DNA of 64,000 nt from Beta vulgaris subsp. vulgaris (Eukaryota; Streptophyta; Magnoliopsida; Caryophyllales; Amaranthaceae): assembly GCF_026745355.1 (NCBI RefSeq), contig NC_079202.1, forward strand, positions 45,637,673-45,701,672, read 5' to 3'. Made by a program: the position numbers and the translations under genes. Position 1 is the stretch's first letter; each line of letters starts with the position of its first letter. Shown piece by piece: positions 34,494 to 47,986 of the stretch. The notes beneath the pieces are model-generated. The model saw only the letters and a program-made list of their open reading frames with translations. It made no database searches and was not told the origin of the DNA.

Positions 34494-34910
34494 TGATATA
34501 AGTTCTGAGAATGTAAATCTTGTGTGCTTCTCTTTTCAATGTGCCAAGTAGATGAAGAAAAGTTTGTAAAGACAAATTTCATTCGTCCTTGATACGAAAC
34601 TTGAAGAAAGTCACTCTTAGTCCTTAGATACTTTATGTCTACAATTGATAAACAACAAAATAGTATATTTCATTTGATACATATTTTGTGTTCAAATTAC
34701 AGAAATGAGATTGACATGTTGCTTTCTTTTGAGCTCTTGATTTCCAAGTTATAGTAGTAACATAATAAGCATATTTCATATTTCGCAAAGGTGCCACTAT
34801 TATTCAGTAACTCAAACTATAACTTGTACTCTATTGCCGATCCTTCAGCAAGAGAAGATTAGTAGGACAAACTTCTCTGCGATCGATGTTCGATGTTGAT
34901 GGATGCTTGA
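34494..34910. other. 3' flank of the first BXL gene
   Basis: AT-rich, presumably the 3' UTR and downstream region of the minus-strand gene that ends at 34911. No other feature was seen. Confidence 0.4.
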
Positions 34911-37900
34911 TCAATAAGCAACATGAACAGCAATTGGGAACTCTTGATCACCCACGACTAAAAAGTGAGTGCCTTCTTCTACCACCATAAGCCCATCTTG
35001 GTTGGCTCGGCTCAGGTGTTCACAAGGGCTCAATTCAAACTGGATTTCTGTTTTTTCCCCTGCTTTCAAGTTCACACTCTCAAAGCCAACTAATTGTTTC
35101 ATTGGACTTCCATTGGTCGTGTTCTCTTGCCTCACGTACATTAACACTGGGTGGTTTCCTGCCATCTCCCCTCCATTTTCAACTCCAACAGTAGCTGAAA
35201 ATTTCATCGTCTTACATGATTCTGACTCCATATCGGAAACTATAACATACCTTGCAGAATCAAGATTCTTAGCCATCTTGGTGCTCCCTACTGAATTCAG
35301 ATTCAAACTCTTTTGAGGAACTGAGATGAACTTGTACGAATAAGTGGTGTAGCTTAGACCGTGTCCAAATTCAAAGACTTTCCTGCCTCTGTAAAACTTG
35401 TACGTGCGCCCTGGGTAGCCCGAGGAAGGGTCTGCCCTCATCCTCATGTCTGTCATTGGCACTTTAATAAATATTCTAGGATACCAAGTCATTGGTAATT
35501 TCCCACCTGCAAAGTTGCAACGTGATTAGAGTCACCCCATCACCAAGGATCAAAGACGAACACACACCAAAAATGACCCTAACTTGAGGTGATTAGTAAG
35601 AGTGATTTCGTTATATCCACAAACTTCCTAATTTTATCTAAAAAAACAACAATAGAAAACAATGTTAACTTGTTTGTTACAATCCCACAAAGATCCAATT
35701 TGAACAAAAGGTAGATGGATATGTGCAAGTGGTATGATTTTGAAAAACTAGGTAGCAAATTGCATTCCCATATCCATTTTCGTATTAATAAGGTAACACT
35801 GGAAAAAAAGCGTTTTAAGTGAAACCCACGCTTAATTTATATAGAGAAACTCTTAGTTTACACCTACCTGGGTTGTGATCTCCGAAAATGACTTGTGCAA
35901 GTGCAACACCACCAGCTTCACCAGGGTAACCGGCCCAAACAATGCTGCCAATGTGGGTGTCTACTTTGGCAAAAGCTATATCAACTGGACCGCCAGAAAG
36001 GATCACCAACACCACTGGCTTCTTAGCAGCTCTCGCCACCTGTGTGATGAGATTGTGCTGTTTACCTGGAAGCACCAAGTCTGTTCGATCATAGTCTTCT
36101 CTTTCCTGCGTTTGATCCAGTCCCATGATCAGCACCACGTAATCTGCTCCCTTTGCAATTGCCACAGCTTCTTGTATTGAAGCAGAAGAGCAAGCCACCT
36201 TATTACATCCTGGGTGATATCTGCACATATGTTGCATGTAACGGAATTACTTTTTTTTTTCTGAGCATCTTTTAGTAACATTAGATAGGAGGAGGTTCGA
36301 AGATCTGTTTTATAGTGAGTACCTTGTGTTCTTGACATAGCTTTGCAGTGCTTTAAGTGGGGTAATAGAAGTGCAAGGACGACCATGATAATTGCCTAGA
36401 AGTGTTAGAGCAGTGTCGGCATTGGGGCCTATGACAGCAAGGGAGAGGGTTTTTTCCTTGGGGAATGGAAGAAGTTTGTTATTGTTCTTCAAGAGCACAA
36501 TGCCAGATTGAGCAGCCTTCAAGGCTAAAGCTCGACTCTCCCTGGTACAAACTTGAGCAGGGCCAATGTTCCCAAATTGCAGCTTTCTCGGGTTTCCATC
36601 AAACAAACCCAGCCTCATTCTCACTGCAAACAAGTTTTCAAGTGCCCTGTCTAATTGTGCTTCAGGCACTTTTCTTTGTTGTACTGCTGATTTTGTGTAG
36701 TTTTGCAGGTAAGAACCACAGTTCACATCCATTCCTGCGCATTTCGAGTTAATAGTTACTTCTTACATTATTTGAACAAGAATGGTGGTAGTTAGAGTTC
36801 AAAATTTCTGAACCAAATACGAATATGACCCAATCAATCTAATATCTAACCTTATATGACAAGTGTTATAATGTGCACTTATCTTATATATTTATACGAT
36901 TGTGTATTAATTTGGAGTCCAATCCAAATTCACATGAAACCAAACACGATATTTACCCGAACTGTCAACTCTAAATGGTAATAAGAACGTAGCAAGTAGC
37001 AATTACCAGCTTTTAGGACATCAGCTATTGCATCTTCAGGAGCTTTAGCATATCCTTGAGCGTCATGTATGATTGATACTGCATCACAGTCTGATGTAAT
37101 ATACCTGATACATTATTATTTTATTAATATTTAGTCATGTAACATAATATCAATAATCATTTATGTCGTGATAAGGAACCAAGTTACTAAATGAAGTATG
37201 TCAGAACATCACATAAAATTGTACTATATCTTCCAATATTGGTCTCAGTGCTTGTTTCATTTTTATAGTGTGATTTGATCATAAGCTATTACTTGAAGGT
37301 ATTTACCCGTCAAAAGCCCATTTTCCTCGTGCAATCTTAGTTAAGAGATTGTAATCAGCACAATTAGGAACTCCGTTGACGCGATTATAGGCACACATGA
37401 TGCCGCTGGCTCTGCCTTGGTGTATGCAGCTCTCAAATGGAGGCTGGTATGTATCTGCCAGATCTTGTGCAGTCACCTACAGTTACATATTTCCCACCAA
37501 ATAGAATGTAAGCTTTCTATTTATATAAAAGTTGGTAATCATGGAGTCATAGCATGCTATAATTTTTGTGCACCTGACAAGAAAATGAAAAGGAAATTTT
37601 GACAGAGAGTAAACTAAATATACTGTCATGTAGAATCTTATTAAATTTGCTTGATTAACTTCATATAAGTAATCTATGATGCTCGGGTACGGAGGGGTAA
37701 ACTGGCGAGTTTGAGCATCATAGAACTAATAAAAGACATCAATGTCATAGTACGAGTGAAGCTAATCAAAGAAATTGTTTGATTTTGTGAAACTTTTGAA
37801 GGTATAAATTTAGAGTGCCATTTGGTGGAATTTGAATCCTTAATTTTGAGGTCATGAGGTGAAATTCTTGCCAATAGAGCCAAGCCAAGTTTGGTACTGA

Positions 37901-40472
37901 AGTTGATTAGATTACCTATCAAAGTTTTTTTTTTTTTTTTAAAAATGTTTTTAGTATTATACTATTATTATATTGTAGTAGAATAATCCTAAACATGTTC
38001 CTAGATATGCTCGTATAAATCAAGTAGACATAAGACGTTGTTTGGGGTCAATCATACAGTAGGGAATCTTTGAAGTACGCTCCAATCCGCTTATATTTTT
38101 TAATGGATAGCATATGTCCCAATTATCTTCCTTGTTTGGTAACATATGTCCCAATTTTCATGCTCCCATTTCCCTAAGATTATGGGGGGTGTAACAACTA
38201 GTCAGAAGCTTAGAAATTCTAGTAAAGAGTGTGGGGATGACGAGGAAATTATGAACATGGTGTAGACCACGTCATTTATTTAGGCAGATGAGAAAATGAC
38301 ATTCTACCTTGAATCAAAACTTGAACTAGAGTGAACTACATATCTCCCTAAAGTTTAGAAATCTGTATGAAACATTAGTAGGTAAATACAATTTTGTAAC
38401 ATTATTTAGTTATTTATCTAGAGTAAAGCTCGTCATTTTCCTATTTTACATTTTGATGTGTAAATTTGATTTAGTCAAGGAGAGTAATACATAATCATAA
38501 CTCAAATGATTAGTTAAGAAGCTCAAAAATATAGTTGTTGACAATTATTCTACATTTATCAAATTTTAGCATTCAATTAATAAAATAAAAATTTACAAAA
38601 TTCTATATATGAGGAGTATAAAATATTTGCAAAATCCTATAATATAGAAATAACCTAAAAAGAATTTGTCTTGTTTCAATCGTCAAACTCAATTTGAAGT
38701 TTAAGCTAAGTTGATTTGAAAAATATAAACTCGAAAAATCTTAATACTACATGGTTTAAACTCGGATATAATTGTAGCAAACTTAGGTAAGCCACCCTAA
38801 GTTTGAATTCAGCTCTACTTGTTAGCACCTTTGGCAGTTGTCACCATTAACATTGACCATAAACATTGACCATGATGGATCTATGCATCATTACAAGAAA
38901 ATGCAATATACTAGAATAAATTAGGTAAATAGCTAAAAGTAGTTTGTTGAGGAGACTTACATGTGCATCAAAGACATAGCGAGTGATGTTATGCCAACGG
39001 TCCAAATCATAAGCAGTGAAGTGTTTACAACATGCCGACGCTTGAAGGTGACTAAGTTTTTGGCCTCCTTGAAAAGAGTCACCTTGTAAGCCTCTCACAA
39101 AGTACATTGCATATTTGCCAGTCATCAAAGGGTCTTCCCCTGGAGTTTCTTGGCCTCTGCCCCATCTTGGATCTCTAAATATGTTTATATTTGGTGCCCA
39201 AAATGTCATTCCTTTTGCTTGCCCTTCATTGTATACTCCTCGTGCTTCTTTTCCTATTGCCTTCATTCCCACATTTTATTAGTCAATACAGTATATAGGA
39301 AGCGTTTGGTTCACATGATTCTGGTATCAGGTATGGGTTCAGAATGAGCAAAAACCCATACCTAGTGTTTGTTTTATTATTTGATAGATTTAAACCCATA
39401 CCTCAAACCCATAAGGTATGGGGTTTAGAAACTCAAGGGGGGAGGTGGGTTTGGCTCATACCAATACCTCTAGGTATTAAATAGAAGAAAAAAATTTATT
39501 CCCAAATAACAACCAAACACATAATATTAGGTATCAAGTTCCAAACCTATACCACCTTGATTTCATTCCTCATTCCAAACCCATACCATTATGTGAACCA
39601 AACGTCCCCTTAAGTGTCTCTCCATAATCATTTTCTAATTTCAGTTTTCACTATTTTTAAATTAATACAAAAACCACGAAATAACATAATTTGTAATTTC
39701 CGGTTTTTAGAGATTAGCTTTCAAAATAAACATAACTAGTATAAATATTACTTATTATAAGTTCGGTATAAAACGTATATTATATGACTTCTAGAATATT
39801 AAAACCAATAATTAGAAAGTGACACTAGGTCCCTGAATTGTGTATCTTTAATACTTGGCCCTTCTTATGTTGGTTAAATATTGATATTTTTATGAACTCT
39901 AGTCCTCTATGACAGACTAGTTTAATGAATAATGATAATAACATATCTTGAGAACAAATCTTGTAGTACTGACAGTCTGACATGAATTAGATAGTGCCAT
40001 ATTACCAAATTGGAGTAAGAAACTTGTGATGTTGATAGAAAAATATGCAAAGTAATTAGGAAGTAATGAGACATAAATATTGGTGAAAATTTAATTACTC
40101 ATGCTTTAATGACATGCATAGATTTGAAAAAGAAAAAATTAATTGTTCCAAAGGCAACATATTTACATAAAAAACTAGTTATTGTCTCGAACCATACGCT
40201 CCAAATTATTTAATGACATTTCGGGTAGTCGGGCCATACGCCCTGAGTTATTGAATGACATGCATTTGAAGTCTTCAAAAATAGAAATATATGTCTTTAA
40301 ATAATCCCCTCCCATAAAGACCAACATGAGCATTGTACAGTAGTTAGTTAGTGCACTAGCATAACAAAAATGAGAGGTCATGTGTTCGAGTCTTGAAACA
40401 CACATTTTTACGATTTAATGTCTTATTTGATTGTGTGGAGGAGGGAAGAGTAGGGTTTTAGATATACATATC

Positions 40473-40521
<49 letters not shown>

Positions 40522-42114
40522 ATGTATTAAGCCTATTAGGTTCAGGATATAATTGTACACTTGCACTAAAATTGCAAAGTGAGGGGATATTTCCCTCAAT
40601 ATATTCTTCCTTTATGCACTATTTGAGGGAAATATAGAATTAATGTGACTTGTGAGTGTGTAAGCATCCCTCTTCATTACTCCCTCCGTCTCAATTTATT
40701 TGCTACAAGCACTTTTTCACAAATACCAAAGAGGAAGTGGGGACCATTGACATAAATGGAATTAACAAAAAAGCAAATAGGTAAATTGTGGGACCTATGT
40801 ATTATATATGGAAACATTTACAAAATCAAGAAGGGAGTGATGGCAAATTTGTAAATAAAGTGTGGGACCTATGTACTATATATGGAAATATTTGCAAATG
40901 TAGCAAATAAATTGAGACACCCCTAAATGGCAAAATGTAGCAAATAAATTGGGACGGAGGGAGTATTATGTATTGTAAATATGTATGGTTTCTCTTTTCA
41001 ACAAAAAACAAAAAGCGTCCCTCTTCTTATCTAATCCTAGAAGAGCTTTGAAGATTTTTTTTTTTTTTTGAAAGGTAGCTTTGAAGATTATTAAGTCCTT
41101 GTTTAATTGGTCATAAACATTTGAGAAAATGACATTTCATAAACTACGGATTGTTATTTGACGGAAAACAAAGAGTAATGAAGAAACTGCAATTTTATGA
41201 AAAATATAACTTCCCATAAAATATGGAAATAGATTGCCTAGTTTTCCTTCAAATCAATCAAAATTCTCACAAATTGTTTAATGTCAACCAAACTAAACAT
41301 TTTCCAAGAATTGTACGAAAAGAAATAATTCCAATCAATTAGAACTTTCAATCGTCATAAAACAGGGTTACATCAGTAAATTTCCTAATAATTTTGATAT
41401 TTTATGACATATGTGCATTACTTTACAAACTCTCATTAAAATAAAGTAGGATATGATAAAAGATAATGTCTCCCTATCAGATTTATACTATAGGGTCTAT
41501 GAAAAAACTTATGACATAGTAGGTCTTTGATACAACATTATCCTAATTGAAGTTCAAGAAAAATCTCATTCTTGAATTATTTTCAAATCAAGAATGATCA
41601 ACCATTAACCGCTACCAACACGCCTAACAGCTATTACTATTATTATTGTCGAACAGGCGAACACACCCTTAAAATCTTTTTTGAGAGACAAGAAAAGTGA
41701 AATTACCTGGCCAATGCGGTACCAGAGACGAACATCAAAAGAAGCAGCAGTAAGAATAACTTGAGGAAAGCTAGTAGCAGCACGGATGGTACCATGGAGA
41801 GAAACTCCAGGCCCTGCGTCGGCCACCCCGTGCAATGCCTCTGACCACCATTCGTAAGCCGGGATGCCGAGACGGGGGATACTAGGGGCAGTATTTACCA
41901 ACTGAGAAACTTTCTCATCTAATGTCAAACGAGCTATTAAATCTTTGGCTCGTTTTCTAATTGGTAAATCAGCTCTACAGAATGTGTAACGTTTCGTGTT
42001 CGGGTTCGAGGAATCGCAAGCGAATGGTGGCTCAGTCGCTGCTGCTGCCGCAATGTTGGCTATAATTAGCAGCAGCAATGTTGTAAAGACGGATGTTTTT
42101 AGAGGGAGCCTCAT
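34911..42114 (-). CDS. BXL7: GH3 beta-xylosidase/alpha-L-arabinofuranosidase, BXL7-like (copy 1)
   Basis: Seven minus-strand exons with GT-AG introns: 41707-42114, 38961-39260, 37307-37476, 37007-37104, 36323-36734, 35868-36220 and 34911-35506, giving 778 aa. A signal peptide (about residues 1-26, Leu/Ala-rich) sends it to the cell wall. The GH3 N domain carries [36 protein letters not shown] and [13 protein letters not shown]. The nucleophile should be Asp298 in TSDCDAV. The GH3 C domain has [16 protein letters not shown] and [10 protein letters not shown], followed by a fibronectin-III-like end with [12 protein letters not shown]. These enzymes release xylose and arabinose from wall polysaccharides. 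The match is closest to the BXL6/7 branch from memory; the symbol is tentative. A TATA-like TATTTATT lies about 75 bp upstream of the ATG. The first intron is inflated to 2.4 kb by MITEs. Confidence 0.93.
39298..39610. mobile_element. PIF/Harbinger-like MITE in BXL copy 1 intron
   Basis: About 313 bp with inverted ends GCGTTTGGTTCACATGAT and ATTATGTGAACCAAACGTC. The CGTTTGGTTCA end is typical of Tourist/Harbinger MITEs. The interior repeats 'ACCCATACC' words in both orientations. The three-base target duplication is not clean. Confidence 0.75.
40471..40522. repeat. AT dinucleotide microsatellite
   Basis: About 50 bp of (TA)n with one break, in the first intron of BXL copy 1. It is likely to vary in length between individuals. 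Confidence 0.95.
40680..40963. mobile_element. Stowaway MITE in BXL copy 1 intron
   Basis: A 284-bp element with ends CTCCCTCCGTCTCAATTTAT and its complement, flanked by TA (40678-40679 and 40964-40965). Segments with 'ATGTAGCAAATAAATTG' are repeated near its right end (about 40898 and 40935). Confidence 0.92.
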
Positions 42115-42422
42115 TTGAATTGTGTATGGTGTTTTTTTTTTTTTTTTGGTTTGTTACTTTTGCTTGAGAGTGGTAATAATAATGACTAATAAATAGACAA
42201 ATGAGAAAGCTAATAAAGTGAGGGAGGCTAAAGTGAGCTAGTAATGAAAGTAGCTGATTGGTTCATTTGGTTTACAAACGTAAAAAGACAGTAAAGCCCT
42301 TTTTGGCTTGTTGCTTCCAACATTATGAATATTGGGCAGAAATCGCGGTTTATAGTAACCCCATTGATTAGCTTGATTCCAAGATAGAGTGTAATTTATC
42401 ATGTGATTCAAGATATTTAGTA

Positions 42423-42849
42423 GAATTTTTTGCAGGCATATATCAGTGTAATAGGACATTTTGTGGGGATGTACCTCACTAAATTTTTTTGTCGGGATAT
42501 ACCAACCTAAATTTAAGTTTTATTAAAAGGTACCAAAAATACTATTTTCTGCGAGAAGGTCAAATTTTCAGCCCTTGACTTGCTTAATCACTCTTTATAT
42601 AGTATGTGACATTCAATTGCTTCTATTACATTGATTTTCTTCCAACTTCCTCACTATCACTTTGTGGCTCACGCGCGAGTTCTTACAAAGTCAAAGGCCG
42701 AAAATTTGACTTTCTCGCCGAAAATAGTGTTTTTGGTATTTTTGTTAACAAAACTTAAATTTAGGTTGGTATATTCCGACAAAAAAAATTTATTGAGGTA
42801 TATCACCACAAAATACCCTATTACCCTGATATATCCCCGCAAAAAACTC
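42423..42849. mobile_element. Mutator-like MITE with long inverted repeats, between the BXL genes
   Basis: 427 bp. The inverted repeats are imperfect but about 150 bp long (GAATTTTTTGCAGGCATATA against GAGTTTTTTGCGGGGATATA). A perfect 9-bp target duplication, TATTTAGTA, lies at 42414-42422 and 42850-42858. Long TIRs with 9-bp duplications mark Mutator-like elements. It lies about 310 bp upstream of the BXL copy 1 start codon. Confidence 0.92.
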
Positions 42850-43152
42850 TATTTAGTATTCTAAAGTGGGCTTTCTCCGTTTTTAAATTGGAACTAGCTC
42901 TTGTCGCGCGCGATACATTTTGAATTATTTACCAACGTCCGTTTGAAGTTCCCAAAAGTAAATGATTTTTTCTCTCACAAAGACTAACATGAGTATTGTA
43001 GTGTAGTTGGTTAGTGCATTAGCATATCAAATGAGAGGTCATAGGTTCGAGTCTTGAAATACACATTTTTATTGCTTAATGCCAGCATAACATTTGTTTG
43101 TACAAGGTAAGAGACTTTTAAGTAGAAACTTCAGAAGTCCAATTGGGCTTGC

Positions 43153-46100
43153 TCAATAATTTGTGAGTTGAATGGTGATTGGAAACTCTTGATCTCCCAC
43201 AATTAGAGAGTAAATGCCTTCTTCCACCACCATAACCCCATCTTGGTCAGCTCTACTCAGGTGCTTACAAGGGTTCAATTCAAACTGGATTTCTGTTTGT
43301 TCCCCTGCATTCAAGTAGACACTCTCAAACCCAACTAACTTCTTTATCGGACTTCCATTGATCGCGTTTTCTTTCCTTGCATACAACAACACCGGGTGCT
43401 TTCCTGCCACATCACCTTCATTTGTCACTCCAATAGTAGCTATAAACTTCATTGTACTACAGGGTCCAGAATCCTTATCTAAAACTATAGCATACTTGGT
43501 CGAATATGAATACTCAACGACTTTGATAGTTCCTACTAAATTTAAGTACTGAGTGTTTGGAGTAACTGTAATGAAATTATAGTGGTAGGATGTGTAGCTT
43601 AGACCATCTCCGAATTCAAATACTGTACTTCCTTGGTAGAACTTGTATGTACGCCCTGGATAGCCTGAGGAAGGGTCTGCTCTCATTCTCATGTCTGTCA
43701 TTGGTACTTCAACAAATTGTTGTGGATACCAAGTCATTGGTAGTTTTCCACCTGCAACATTATGAAATACTTACTATCCACAGCATGAACATCAACAACG
43801 ATAAAAAAACATGACAAAACTGATATGTACACAATTATGTGACAAATATTTGTTGACAAACTAATTTTAATCTGACTCGAAAATTAATGTTGTTGGTATT
43901 GGTTTTTTTCAAGATAAGCTAACTTGTCATAGGCTCGAATATGGTCCTATTCGAATTGGCCTGAACAACCTCAGTCTATATAGTAACTCAACTGATCTGT
44001 TTGCCACCACTCGCTGTGATTATGCCATCAAGAACTTATTATGGAAAAGCATAATAAAATCTAACCAAATTCAGAATTTAAGAGAAACTATTTGTTAGTA
44101 CCCACCTGGATTATAATCTCCAAAAATGATTTCTGCAAGTGCAACACCACCTGCTTGACCAGGGTAACCAGCCCAGATGATACCGCCTATGTTGGCATCT
44201 ATTTTGGCGAAGGTTACATCAACTGGACCTCCACACAGAAGCACTAATACCACTGGTCTTTTAGCAACTCTTGCAACCTGTTGTATCAGATTATGTTGCT
44301 CACCTGGCAGGACCAAGTTCAACCGATCAAGACCTTCTGTTTCCTGTGTTGTATCAAGCCCCATGATTAGCACCACATAATCTGCTGCCTCTGCTATATT
44401 CGAGGCTTCTTCGATTGAAGCAAAAGAACAAGCCACATTCTCACACCCTGGGTGGTATCTGCACGGATGGTAATCTCAGATAAGAAGATAAAGAACATGA
44501 TGAACTCAATGGACTTTAATTTCTCCAAGACAAAAATTTGTGCATCTTTAGGTGCAATGCATAACTAAAATGTCTAAACTAATGTTAGACAGAGGGAGAA
44601 TAAGCTATAAAAGGAGGCATAAGGTTTTCTTTTAGTACATTGTGTTCTCGACGTAGCTTTGTAGTGCTTGAAGTGGGGAAATAGAATTGCAAGGACGACC
44701 ACGATAGTTGCCTAGAAGCGTCAAAGCAGCATCAGCATTGGGGCCTATGACAGCTAGGGAAAAGGTTTGTTCCTTTGGGAGTGGGAGAAGCTTGTCTTTG
44801 TTTTTCAAGAGAACGATGCCCTGTCGAGCAGCCTCGAGGGCTAAGGCCTTACTCTCTTGGGTGCACACATCTGCAGGGCCAAGACTCCCATATTGCAGAT
44901 CTTTTGGGTTGCCATTAAACAAGCCCAACCTCATTCTCACTGCAAACAAGTTTTCAAGTGCTCTGTCTACCTCTGCTTCTACCACTTTCCCTTGTTCTAC
45001 TGCTGATTTTGTGTAATTCAGTAGGTAAGACCCACAGTTCAGATCCATACCTGTGTACATGAAATTAAAAGTTAGTACATAGTAGTACTTCTTGTGGTAT
45101 TATTAAAGATTGAGACTTCAAATAAAAGAAGAATGGTAATCAGATTAATGTATTTTTGCTAATTTGTATTTTTGCCTATAATCGCGTCAATGGGGTTCCT
45201 AATTTGTACACGTTTTGTAGTTACCAGCTTTTAGGACATCGCCTACTGCATCTTCAGGTGATTCAGCGAAACCTTGAGCTTGATGGATGAGAGATACTGC
45301 ATCACAGTCTGATGTTATATACCTGAGATATTACCACTAGTAATGTTATTACCGAGTTGATAGAAATATAGAATCATGATATAGTTACATTCATGAGGTA
45401 CAAGTTACTATGGTGCCCATTCAGTGATAAATCACAATATATCTACATCAATTTTTCTTTGTTATAGTTAGCAATTAGTTGTAAAAACTAACCCATCAAA
45501 AGACCATTTTTCTCGCGCTGTTCTAGTTAAGAGATTGTAATCAGCACAATTAGGAACTCCATTGACGCGATTATAGGCACACATTATGCCACTGGCTCTT
45601 CCCTGGTGTATGCAGCTCTCAAATGGAGGCTGGTATGTATCTGCCATATCTTGTGCGGTCACCTACAGTTGTGAAATATTATTGTGGGATCTTATAGAAT
45701 AAGATCTAGAAGTATATGAAAAGATGGCCTAACTTAGTTAGACGAACTTACCTGAGCATCAAATCTGTAGCGAGTGAAACCATTCCAGCGGTCCAAATCA
45801 TACGCAGTGAAATGTTTACAGCATGCTGAGGCTTGAAGGTGTCCCGGCATTTGTCCTCCTTCAAAAGAGTCTCCTTGTAGACCTCTCACAAACTGCATCG
45901 CGTATTTGCCTGCCACCCAAGGGTCTTCCCCTGGAGTCTCCTGGCCTCTGCCCCATCTTGGATCCCTAAATATGTTTATATTTGGTGCCCAAAATGTCAT
46001 TCCTTTAGCTTGTCCTTCATTGTACAATGCTCTTGCTTCTCTTCCTATTGCCTTCATTGCAAAATAGTAGACGGTTAATAATTACCATGTCAATCATAGA

Positions 46101-46994
46101 TAAAGCTTACCTTCATTCCACAATACTAGTAGTATGTGAAGCGTCTAAATACTACTTGTTTCAATCAATACTTACAAGTGTCTAACAGAGGTTTAGTTAC
46201 CTCAAATTACATTGAAGTCAATCTTGTACAAGAGTGACTATTTTACAATATGAGGAGACGAACTGTTGCTCTATAATATATATACAATACAAGTTCTGCA
46301 TACAATTTACTTTAGCATAGTGATAGAGTATAGATCTATTCATGGGGCCTCAACCATCAGCTTAAGCTTTTGGTTGAGTTGGTCCCTTGACATGGTATCA
46401 AGAGTTAGCGTGACAAAAAGGTCACGGGTTCAAATCTCATCTACCCCTTCTTTCTCAGTGGAATATTTAGCGCTCATGGGCCTCAACCATCAGCTTAACC
46501 TTTTGGTTGAATTGGTCCCTTGACACATAGGAAGATTTTAACATAATTTGCGCCCTACAAAAATATACTAGAATTACCTGGCCAATGCGGTACCAGAGAT
46601 GGGCGTCAAAAGAAGCAGCAGTAAGAATAACCTGAGGAAAGCTAGTAGCATTACGGATGGTGCCACTGAAGGAGACACCACGCCCCACAGCAGCAACCCC
46701 GTGCAACGCCTCGGACCACCACTGGTAAGCGGGGATGCCAAGGCGCGGTATAGCAGGGGCAGTGTTAACCAGCTGAAAGACCTTCTCATCAAAAGTTAGA
46801 CGAGCAACCAAGTCTTTGGCTCGTTGCCTGATAGGCAAGTCCACTCTACAAAATGCAAAAGTGTCCGTGCTTGGATCCGACGAATCGCAGCCAAATGGTG
46901 GTATTGCTGCTTCGACATAAAGGAATGCTACTAGCAGCAAGGCTGCAAAGGCGGCCACCGGAGAACCGGAACTTCTCCGTTGGAGCCTCGTCAT
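43153..46994 (-). CDS. BXL7: GH3 beta-xylosidase/alpha-L-arabinofuranosidase, BXL7-like (copy 2)
   Basis: Seven minus-strand exons: 46578-46994, 45752-46051, 45493-45662, 45225-45322, 44639-45050, 44106-44458 and 43153-43751, giving 782 aa. Exons 2-6 have exactly the same lengths as in the copy at 34911 (300, 170, 98, 412, 353 nt). A signal peptide precedes [11 protein letters not shown]. The nucleophile should be Asp301 in [40 protein letters not shown] and [12 protein letters not shown] are all present, so the protein looks complete. The exon 5 donor is weaker (AAT|GTACTA) than in copy 1 (AAG|GTACTC), and exon 3 uses GTTAGT. It acts in the cell wall on xylan/arabinan side chains by family precedent. 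The copies probably arose by tandem duplication and have diverged. Confidence 0.93.
46343..46525 (+). mobile_element. Candidate miniature terminal-repeat retrotransposon (TRIM/SMART-like)
   Basis: Two direct repeats of 50 and 49 bp (46343-46392 and 46477-46525), each starting TGGG and ending TTGACA, differ at a few sites. Immediately after the first comes TGGTATCAAGAG, close to the tRNA-Met primer-binding site. The 84-bp interior also has GGTCACGGGTTCAAATC, resembling a tRNA B box, so a SINE-related origin is possible. No target duplication was found. It lies in intron 1 of BXL copy 2. Confidence 0.55.
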
Positions 46995-47986
46995 GATTTT
47001 AGCCTCTCTTTTTTATGTATTGTCTGTGTGACCTTCTTCTGCTAGCTAGTTTTTGTTGGCTGAATCTATAGGGCCGGGTGTCAAGTTTAGACTATAACCA
47101 AATTATGAAATTTCATAATGATTAATAGGATTATAGAATTGTTAGTCTCATTCACGTCTAATTTCTTATCATATTACACAATGATTATACTGATAACTAT
47201 AGATGCTGCTTCATATATAGTAAGAAAAAGAGTGGAACTCAGGTCTGATAATAATAGATTGTAAACTAAAGGAGATGTAGTTGTTGCAACACTCCCCGCT
47301 TTAATTTATTGTTATATTATCAGTTTATGTTGCATGTGTGATTACATAATAAGTAGTCTTGTAGTTGAATATTATGGAGAGTGGGTCCTATACTCCTAAC
47401 TCGTAATACTCCGATCCCACTACTATTAATTGGACCTTACCTTATAGAATAATGAAGTATGTTAAACTTTTTCCACAGAATTATAAAGTCTAAACTAAGG
47501 AGATTGATACCCCATTTGGCCATTAAGATTTGGCTAATCTTTTGCTTTCATTCTTATTTGCCCTCCATGTACCTCATGGGGTAAGATTTCATAATGTAGT
47601 TATCACGTTATGCTAAGCACAAGGCCAGTGAATACTGATTTACTGAATAACTATGTGTTTTTATACTAAGTATATAACGCATATTTTAGTATGTAAGGTT
47701 TTGGATGTATCTCAATAGATATCTAAAAAAATGTCAACTTTTTGTAACTTTCATCAATTTGCAATTCATCATATAAATAGTTCAAGTGTGGATTGACAAA
47801 TGTGAAAGTCAAAGCGTTACAAATGATAATAGTACTTTATATTATGTTATAATGCACCACTACGAGAAGATCTATGTTTCAATGTTATTATAACTAACAC
47901 GCAAGAAGACATAACACAGAGAAATAGTTAGAATGATCTTACTTGAATATGAGAAAGTTGTGACATGGAGATCCATTGTCCTTAAA
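46995..47986. other. Upstream region of BXL copy 2
   Basis: It should hold the promoter of the minus-strand gene starting at 46994; a weak CTATAGATTC lies near 47065. A stretch at 47690-47830 resembles a Stowaway remnant. Otherwise nothing is recognised. Confidence 0.4.
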
